Assembly (NCBI GenBank): GCA_005765155.1
Contig: VCCP01000008.1
Coordinates: forward strand, 1,798,001-1,862,000
Origin: Zelopaecilomyces penicillatus
Taxonomy: Eukaryota; Ascomycota; Sordariomycetes; Hypocreales; Pseudodiploosporaceae
Direction: 5' to 3'
DNA: 64,000 bases
Shown one piece after another: positions 56,356-64,000 of this stretch; the first letter of the stretch is position 1, and every line of letters begins with the position of its first letter. The position numbers and the translations under genes were made by a program. The notes beneath the pieces were generated by a model. That model did no database searches. It was given only the letters and a program-made list of their open reading frames with translations, and was not told where the DNA came from.

Positions 56356-59000
56356 ATGCCTCCTAGACCTTACCTAGGTTTCATCTCGCGACCCATTGAC
56401 ATTCTGCTGGGACCTTTCCGCAACCTCTTCCGCAGACTCTGGCGATCGCTACAGTTTCTTGGTTTCAATCCGCCAATCAAAGCCGTCTCGATGCCGCCAA
56501 CTACAGCCGCAATCATGGCGCCAAAGAAGAAGATTGCCGTCATGACCTCGGGAGGAGACTCTCCCGGCATGAACGGCGTTGTGCGCGCTGTTGTTCGAAT
56601 GGCCATCCATATGGGCTGTGATGCTTTCTGTGTTTACGAGGGCTACGAAGGGTTGGTACGGGGCGGAGACTGCATCAAGCAGATGAGTTGGCATGATGTT
56701 CGGGGCTGGCTTTCAGAAGGAGGAACATTAATCGGCACAGCGCGATGCATGGCCTTTTACGAACGACCTGGACGGCTCACGGCGGCCAAGAACATGGTTC
56801 TCAATGGCATTGATGCCCTCATCATCTGCGGAGGAGATGGCTCTTTAACTGGTGCCGACAGATTCCGTGCCGAGTGGCCGTCTCTTCTCGAAGAACTCGT
56901 CTCTAACAAAGAATTGACGCCACAGCAGGTTGCTCCTTATAAGCACCTCAACATCGTCGGGCTTGTGGGCTCAATTGATAACGACCTCTCCGGAACGGAT
57001 GCCACCATTGGATGTTATTCTGCGCTTGCGCGTATTTGCGAAATGGTTGACTACATTGAAGCCACTGCTTCTTCACACTCGAGAGCCTTTGTTATCGAAG
57101 TTATGGGACGACACTGCGGTTGGCTAGCATTGCTCGCAGGAGTTGCGACTGGCGCAGACTTTGTCTTTATCCCCGAACGGCCCAGAGATCATGATTGGAG
57201 AGAAGACATGACTGTTGTTGTAAAGAGAGTAAGAACCACCCATCCATATGAGGCAAGTCACGGGAGAGCACTATTCACTGACCCTCATTCTTTAGCATCG
57301 CAAACTAGGTAAGCGAAAGACAATTGTCATTGTTGCAGAGGGTGCGCGCGACAAGAACGGGACCAAGATCACCTCCAACGAAATCAAAGATCTCCTAGCC
57401 GACCAAGGCGAGGGTGGCCTTGCTCTTGATACCCGTATCACTACTCTTGGCCATGTTCAGCGAGGAGGAACTGCGGTTGCATATGACCGAATGCTCGCTA
57501 CCCTGCAAGGTGTCGAGGCTGTCAGGGCTGTGCTTGAGGCAACGCCAGAGACTGAAACTTGCTTCATTGCTATCAACGAGAACAAGATTGTGCGAAAGCC
57601 CCTGATGCAGGCTGTCAAGGAGACAAAAGAAGTTGCAACTGCCGTGGATGCCAAGGATTTCGACAAGGCCATGAGCCTTCGTGACACGGAGTTTTCTGAC
57701 CAATACAAGTCCTACATGACTACGACTAATGTTATGGTTGATGACCATAAGTTGCCGGAAAAGAGTGTAAGTTTTGGCTTGTTCCTAACGTCGTATGGTA
57801 TAAGACCAATTTGCTAATGCACAATAATAGCGGATGAAGATTGGATTCATCAACGTCGGAGCTCCTGCTGGTGGTATGAACGCTGCCGTTCGCGCTGCCG
57901 TTGCGTATTGCATATCTCGCGGACACGAGCCCATTGGTATTCACAACGGCTTTGCAGGTTTCGCCAGGCACCACGATGACAAGCCTGTTGGCTCCGTTCG
58001 ACCGTTCGACTGGCTAGAAGTCGACAGCTGGGCAAGCAAAGGCGGTTCTGAGATTGGAACCAACCGCGAGCTTCCTGCCGAATCTGGTATGGAGCTGATT
58101 GCCAATCTTATTGAGAAGTATCAATTTGATGCACTATTTATCGTTGGCGGGTTTGAGGCGTTCCATGCCATCTCACAGCTCCGGAAAGCCAGGGATCAGT
58201 TCCCATCTCTGTGCATCCCCATTTGCCTCCTTCCAGCCACCATTTCCAACAATGTCCCCGGCACTGAGTACTCATTGGGCTCAGACACTTGTCTGAACGA
58301 ACTGGTCAACTATTGTGACAAGATCAAGCAGTCTGCATCGGCCACTCGCCGTCGTGTGTTTGTCATCGAAACCCAAGGAGGCCGCTCAGGTTATATCGCG
58401 ACTCTAGCTGGGCTGGGCGTTGGTGCCTCGGCTGTCTACATTCCGGAGGAGGGTATCAGCCTTGAAATGCTGACGGCCGATGTCACACATCTGAAGGAGG
58501 TTTTCAAGAATGACTCTGGCCAGTCGCGCGCTGGTCGGTTGATCCTGATCAATGAGAAAGCCAGCAAAGTCTATGACGCGAAGCTCATTGCCAACATCAT
58601 TCGAGATGAGGCACACGACCGCTTTGAGAGCAGAGAAAGTATTCCTGGGCACGTTCAGCAAGGAGGTGTTCCATCAGCCATGGACCGATGCCGAGCAGTC
58701 AGGTTGGCGATCAAGTGCATCCAGCACCTGGAAGACTTTGGCTGCAATGCACACAACCGCGTCAAGAAGGATCCCGACAGCACCTCTGTAATCGGTATCC
58801 AGGGCTCTGAAGTTGTGTTCACGCCCATGAAGGTTCTGGAGGAGGAAGGTACAGACTGGCCGAACAGGCGACCCAAGGCAGCGCATTGGCTTAACATGCG
58901 GCATGTAGTTGATATTTTGGGTGGTCGGCCACACTATCCAAAGCCTGAGAGGAGTGTTACAGGACTGCTGGCCAAGGATATCAAACGTGGAATTCTTTGA
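56356..59000 (+). CDS. pfkA: ATP-dependent 6-phosphofructokinase (eukaryotic, duplicated type)
   Basis: Phosphorylates fructose 6-phosphate to fructose 1,6-bisphosphate, the committed step of glycolysis. Exons 56356-57228, 57296-57766 and 57831-59000 are in phase and give 837 residues from the first ATG. The N-terminal half is catalytic: KKIAVMTSGGDSPGMNGVVR, EGYEGLVRGG, the ATP loop ICGGDGSLTGA, the catalytic GSIDNDLSGTDATIG and the substrate motif MGRHCGWLA. The linker has GHVQRGG. The C-terminal half is regulatory and repeats the fold (IGFINVGAPAGGMNAAVRAA, ETQGGRSGYIAT, PGHVQQGGVPSAMDR). ATGs at 56491 and 56515 lie just before the conserved MAPKKKIAVMTS start; beginning at 56515 gives 784 residues, close to the usual fungal length. 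The extra ~53 residues are therefore doubtful. Confidence 0.94.
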
Positions 59001-62000
59001 TAGGGAGGTGAAAATCGGAGTATAGGATGGTTATATGATTATGTCTCTTTTTTTCCTTTTTGGATTATTACAACATTGTTTCCTGGTAGGCAAAACCTAA
59101 ATACAACACTATTGGCTCACGCGATCTATGTTTATGCAGGATGCATACCTGTTGATATGATCTGTGTGCGGGGCCTTCAGGCAACTCTTAGTTGGTCATA
59201 ATGCCTAGGATATCTCAAATCTTAGGGATAGAAACTCCCTTTTTCTGTAAGTATATAGTAGCTGAATACGAGCTTACTCTAGAAGAAGACTAGCTATCTA
59301 TACAGCTTCATATATAGGGAATAGATGATACAATTAGGACTCGACCCGCTGTGTGGAGCATTACCCTCTCTTCTTTCAGTTTTCATGTCTAGCTGGACTA
59401 TGACCATGCCAGTCGAGAAAAATGCCGATCGCCTTTTTTTGGGCGCTTGCAGATCATCAATTGAAAAAGAAAAGATAAGTGAGTGAGTTGGGGTTGCGGC
59501 CGCAGTGCAGAGGGTTATGACGCAGGAGGTTGGCAAGCTTGGTTGGTGATTGACATGCGTAAGTGGCGGGGGAGATCCTGGTGCGGTGTGGTTGATGCCA
59601 ATAAGATGAGGTACTGTGAGTTTCATAATTACTACCTTGGATGCTAGACGGTTTTATTGAGAATGCCAGTAATGTCAGATGCATCGAAGTATAAGTCATA
59701 TCTGGTGACTTCTCTTTTTTGGTTCCTGTCTCGCACCCCCCTCGACCAGTCAGAGAAAAACCCGATTTTGCAAGTGGTTAACCGTTTTATATTAGCATTA
59801 ATAGAGAAACACTGGAACATCAGAGTCCTAGACTTACATGAACTTGCTTATTTACAGGTACATTACCTGCTTGGCTACGTAACTACTATGTATCTAAGCA
59901 ACAGCAGCAAAAGGCACCAAGTGGGTATTTTGCAGATCCGATGATGTATGTGCGTATTCATTCACAGATCGAGATTGCGCATCATGATGGGATGTGCGGG
60001 TAAGTATCCATGACCATTATGACGGGTTTAATTTATATTTTTTGGTTTGTAGTTGCTAGGGCTTGATTCATCAGAAAGTATGTGGGAAGATGGAGAAGGG
60101 GGGAGTTGGTTCATTCACACAGGTTTGAGGCTACCTGAGCTGCGCTGCTTGGACTCACTGCCTACCCTGTGTTACTTGGATCAAGGCCCTTTCGGCCCCC
60201 AACACTAACACCCCACTAAGAAGCAGGCAACTGACCAGAAAACCAGTCAACTGCTGCTTTTTAGGGGTTCACTGACAAAGCAGAGTTTTTTATTTATTTT
60301 GTAGTTATCGCTAATAACTGTGCTAAAAAGAGCCCCCTGTCGTGTGTCTGTGTGTGTGTTGACAGCTCTCTTTTGAAATGGTGGCCCTCTAAAAACGGCA
60401 GGACAGGTATGGCTATACAGTTTGCGGCGATCGCTGGAACCAAGCCGAGTTTGAGATCGGTCTGATGTCAAGGAAGGGGGGGCTTGGTCTAACACGCACA
60501 CTGACATCGGAATCACATTCAATTCTGCACAAGTACGTTCAGTGTCAAGTTGTAAGAGCATTGCTCAAGTAGGTATATGGCTAAATTTATCTACAACATT
60601 GATTCAAGGTTTCATTGTGATGCTACCTTGAGATCGATACGGATACTCCTCACTTCTATTTACACAAGTGATGTCTTGTACCCATGGTTCTGGGATGGAA
60701 ACCTCATTAGGCACCTGGCACCCAACTCTCAACGAAACACGAAATCTGTGCCCTAGAAGCCCCCCAAAGAGAGAAAACCAGGCATAACCCCTGGACATCC
60801 ATATGGGGAGGGGACACCACATACCCACGTGCCGCAGGCCTTGGCTGTCATTGCACTGTTCTCTGGCAGGGGGTTAGGGGGGGGGGGGGTTACGCCTAGC
60901 GCGCAAAAGCTTGTTGTTGTACTCCGTACTTTACGCAGCATCACACACCCATGTGTTTTGTTGCGCACAGCATAGCACAGCCTTGTGTGATGTGGTGATG
61001 TGCTTTGGTGGAAAGGGGAATCAATCAGCATGGTATTCGTCTCGATGTCTAACTATGATTAGTTACACTTTGAGCATTAATAGGAAAGGAATGTTAGCTC
61101 AAAGTCTGACTTGTAGTGCCTGTCCCAAGACCCGACTTGCCGGGTTGTTCATCGTGTAGGTACTCGCATTTACAGTTTTCTGGTTCATTTTCCATGTGCA
61201 TGAGATCTCATTAGCATATCATTGATTCATGCTATTGGTGTCTATTTTAAGTCATTAGCTAACTTGGTATTTTTTTTTGTCTTGGGTTGGGGTTTTTGAC
61301 TGTGACAAACCCTTTGCAGGTACGCAATACAGGTACACATCTGGTGATGAAACGCTCTGCTGACGCCCCCACCACCACTAATATGCCGTCACTGCTTTTT
61401 TATCAATCAATTCCGGGCAGCCATTCATTCCCCCTCGGAAACTCCAACACAATTCTTTTTTTCATGGTTGAATCAGCATCAACTGCTTGTTTACTTGTTG
61501 AACAGCTGACAATTTCTCATTTTTCTGTCTGTCTCTACCTCTTCCAGCAAACATACCTATACTTAAAGTTTTCACTACCTTGCCGTCATCGGTGCTTTGG
61601 CTTGTCTTACATTGCCACTTGACACGATAACATCAACGACTTGTCAGCAGGTACAAACAAGTACGAGACTCGCTCATAGCAAAACTTGGATCCTCCATTT
61701 GCGCAACAAACATCATATCATCCAGGGGACTGTTTAGTTTTCCATGCCTTGCAGTTTAGCGCGGTTATTGCAGCCAACACAAGCTTCTGAAAATCATCTG
61801 TGCGAAGTGAGTTTGAGTTTTACTTGAATCGTGGCCATCTTGACTCTTGTCTCTGTTTCCAGTTGGCCTTTTTCTTCTTCTTATACTGTCCTCAACTGTC
61901 ATGCCACCATCCTCCCTTGTACACTCCGTGCAACCCATCACAGCATCCCACGAAATGTGATTGTTTTTTCCCATTCCTTTCCTGCTTGAACATGAACTCG

Positions 62001-63260
62001 AGGGCTCGGAGACGTCGCAGGGGGGGACGCCACTGCAATGATCCCGTTTTCTGCCACAACGCCACCATTGTAAAGGCTTGGTTCAACGTCAAAAGTGGCC
62101 CATGAGCCGTAAAACCTGGTTCCAGCATCAGCCTCACCGCCACTGCAGCACCCATGCTTATGCATTCACTCCCTCGCCCCCTCTCCACCGCGTGGCTGCT
62201 GTATCTTCCTTTTCCTTGGTATTCATTACTGTAGGTGTGTGTATGTGCAGCACAGTTGCCGTCTCACAGACACACAGGGCCGTCCGAGCACTACTACAAT
62301 TACCTTAATTAGGTGTGCCCTTATTTACTAGTACGGGGGAGCTACACGATGGCTCCGGAATGCTCGAACATGACTTGTGGTGGTTGTCACGGTTGAGACA
62401 GCACAGCAAAATGTGGCAGCACCACCGTGTGACATGATGGGCTTTTTTTACTAATTATGCTTTTCATCCTTTCCCCTTTTTTCCTTTGGCCTTATTCCAA
62501 GTGTCCCGTGGGCTCTCATGAGTTTTTGTCTTCTAGCCCTCCTGTCAACAGCAAATTGCAACCAGAGTCTCCGTCGTCGGCATCGCCGCTCCGAGTTTTT
62601 GTCGCAGCGGCGTCAAGTCCTGCTGCTTTAGGTCCCGGCTAGCCTACAACGGGGGACCCTCAGCCAGGTTCCGGCGCCGCCTGTTCCCCTAATCACCTAT
62701 TTCATCACATCCATCACTGCTGCCACGGCCACTGCCGCCAGACCTGCCTCTGATCCCCTAAAATATCCCCCACCGCGAACCGGCTTTTGACTCGCTGCAT
62801 CATCCCCCCTCCATTAGTCGCCCGGCCCGTCATCTTGCGCAGCTGGGCAGCCGCTCTTTTCTCTCCAACCCCCCCTTCACGTTTTCCATCTCCCATCCTC
62901 ACTCGCTCACTGATGTTAGACGCTGCATCCGATCCTGTCGCCCATATCCTTTCTTGATCACTGCATCTCTCTCCTTCGCCTTGTTCTCCTCCGTCTTCTC
63001 ACGCTCGTCTTCCATGACATCTTCAGTCTCTCTCGCCCGAGCTAATTTTTAATGGTTGCGCTACCCGTCGTCTAGCTCCAGCGTTTTCGCTTGAGGGTGA
63101 CTTCTATTACAACGGACAGCAACAAGCTATTGGGAGGAGCCGCTACCTACAGGACATTTTACAGCACGCTTCCAGCGCACCTCCGCCTCTGCGACTGCCC
63201 CGCCCGGCCCAGTAATACCCAACGACCGACTCCTCACTGCACCGCCACTCACGATATGCC
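59001..63260. other. 4.3-kb stretch without a supported gene
   Basis: The left ~300 bases are the PFK 3' flank. No open frame here has family features. There is a run of 13 G residues at 60877-60889 just after GGGGGTTA, and a pyrimidine-rich, CCGCC-rich leader from about 62600 to 63260 in front of the next gene. A very long promoter and leader of a regulatory gene is the likely explanation. Confidence 0.5.
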
Positions 63261-64000
63261 ATGGCCGCTGTAATTGGAGATTTCGTTCCCGACCTGTCGC
63301 GTTTTCACACCATGATTACAAGCTCCTCGTCCTTGCAGCAACATCATCAGACCTCGTCCTCGTCCTCGCCCTCCAACTATCGCTCGTCGAGCACCCCTCG
63401 ATCTGCCTCTGCTGCCCCGCGCAGCCAGAGCCAAAGTCGCATTCATAGCCACAGCCACAGCCAGATCCATAGCCAGCGGCCCGACAGCGACGCCGAGCAC
63501 GTCAGCACCACCACCTGCTCGGCGGGGCTGCCTGACAAGACCCACGCCCACGCCTGCGACGCCAACACCACCAACGCCTCCTCGACTGGAGGAGCCTCGC
63601 GTTTCCCCTCGCCCCCTCCATCCTCATCCCCTGCCGCTGTTGCTGTGCCCGCCTCAGCCGACGATGGGAAGCCTGCGTCTATGGCGCCTCAGACCAGAGA
63701 CCATCATGTCTCGCCCGACGCTGCGCAGCCGCCTTCGTCCAACGCAGATGCTGCGCGCGCTGCCCCGCTGCGACACCAGCAACAGCCGTCGCCCGCGTCT
63801 GACGACTTTCGCATCTCGCGCACAGGCTCCTATCTAGTTTCCGCGTCGGCAGTGCAGCCCATCGCAGAGGAGAACATCATTCATATACGCGACCTCGCCC
63901 ACATCGAAAGCCTTGCCCAAGCTGACCAGCTGGGTGGCGATGGTAGTGGCTCTGGTATACTGCAGGACCCCCCGCTGCACCAGATGAAGTATGAGATTAG
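63261..64000 (+). CDS. Ser/His/Gln-rich protein, N-terminal fragment (possibly Pho80/PREG-like cyclin)
   Basis: The frame from the ATG at 63261 (MAAVIGDFVPDLSRFHTM) stays open for about 246 codons to the right edge of the window, so the gene is cut and its domain lies outside. It is low complexity: Ser-rich runs, a Ser-His/Gln repeat (SHSHSQIHSQ), Ala/Pro stretches. The last 60 residues are more ordered: DDFRISRTGSYLVSASAVQP, IAEENIIHIRDLAHIES, then PPLHQMKYEI. A long disordered N-terminus and an MKYEI-type lead into a helical domain are found in fungal Pho80/PREG cyclins, so that is the best guess, with low confidence. The ATG two bases out of frame at 63256 gives only a very short frame and is ignored. 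Confidence 0.6.
   Translation, partial: MAAVIGDFVPDLSRFHTMITSSSSLQQHHQTSSSSSPSNYRSSSTPRSASAAPRSQSQSRIHSHSHSQIHSQRPDSDAEHVSTTTCSAGLPDKTHAHACDANTTNASSTGGASRFPSPPPSSSPAAVAVPASADDGKPASMAPQTRDHHVSPDAAQPPSSNADAARAAPLRHQQQPSPASDDFRISRTGSYLVSASAVQPIAEENIIHIRDLAHIESLAQADQLGGDGSGSGILQDPPLHQMKYEI

Noticed and set aside
1..64000. CRISPR arrays, rRNA operons, bacterial operons
   Set aside because: No regularly spaced repeats or ribosomal RNA sequence were found, and the genes are eukaryotic with introns.

Overview
The window looks like nuclear DNA of a filamentous ascomycete (Pezizomycotina, most likely Sordariomycetes and possibly Hypocreales; that rank is inference). The evidence is eukaryotic gene structure with short GT-AG introns, mostly 50-120 bp with CTAAC/CTGAC-like branch sites, monocistronic genes on both strands, and families typical of moulds: a Zn(II)2Cys6 regulator with a fungal middle homology region, a plasma-membrane ferric reductase, a GPI-type aspartic protease and a BcABA3-type sesquiterpene synthase. 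I saw no rRNA, convincing tRNA, CRISPR array or bacterial operon.

Layout. 1-2949 (-): zinc-cluster regulator running off the left edge. 4893-6538 (-): F-box protein. 7978-8904 (+): SAICAR synthetase (ADE1). 9804-12233 (+): meiotic kleisin REC8. 13276-15044 (-): Rab escort protein MRS6. 15619-16626 (-): exosome subunit RRP43. 16627-20825: long leader in front of a ferric reductase (20826-23408, +). 24372-25060 (+): unknown small protein. 25315-25911 (-): molybdopterin synthase large subunit. 26336-29430 (+): RBM5/10-like splicing factor. 29935-31516 (-): GPI-type aspartic protease. 31517-37205: gene-poor 5.7 kb. 37206-37571 (+): small secreted 8-cysteine protein. 38124-39363 (-): peroxisomal-type acyl-CoA thioesterase. 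40281-44370 (-): ankyrin-PH-ORD oxysterol-binding protein. 44988-45596 (+): FAR1-domain remnant of a Mutator-like element. 46311-47034 (+): Erv2-type thiol oxidase. 47767-53733: accessory island. 54326-55341 (+): proteasome beta-1 (PRE3). 56356-59000 (+): phosphofructokinase. 63261-64000 (+): start of a low-complexity protein, possibly a Pho80/PREG-like cyclin, cut by the right edge.

The most interesting part is 47.7-53.8 kb. Between two housekeeping genes (ERV2-like and PRE3) sit a cytochrome P450 (-), a GXWXG/DUF4334 protein (-) whose coding sequence only appears after splicing three exons, and a homologue of BcABA3 (+), the non-canonical sesquiterpene synthase that makes the abscisic-acid precursor alpha-ionylideneethane in Botrytis. 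The last two share a 1.2 kb AT-rich divergent promoter with direct repeats whose copies differ largely by C-to-T/G-to-A changes, and a telomere-like CCCCTA run. I read this as a compact, apparently intact sesquiterpenoid gene cluster that could make an abscisic-acid-like or other ionylidene-type product. The product is inference.

Most other genes are conserved core functions: purine synthesis, glycolysis, proteasome, exosome, Rab prenylation, sterol transfer and meiosis. Exon boundaries were derived by hand by requiring phase-consistent joins and family-consistent protein across each junction. I give them where they matter.
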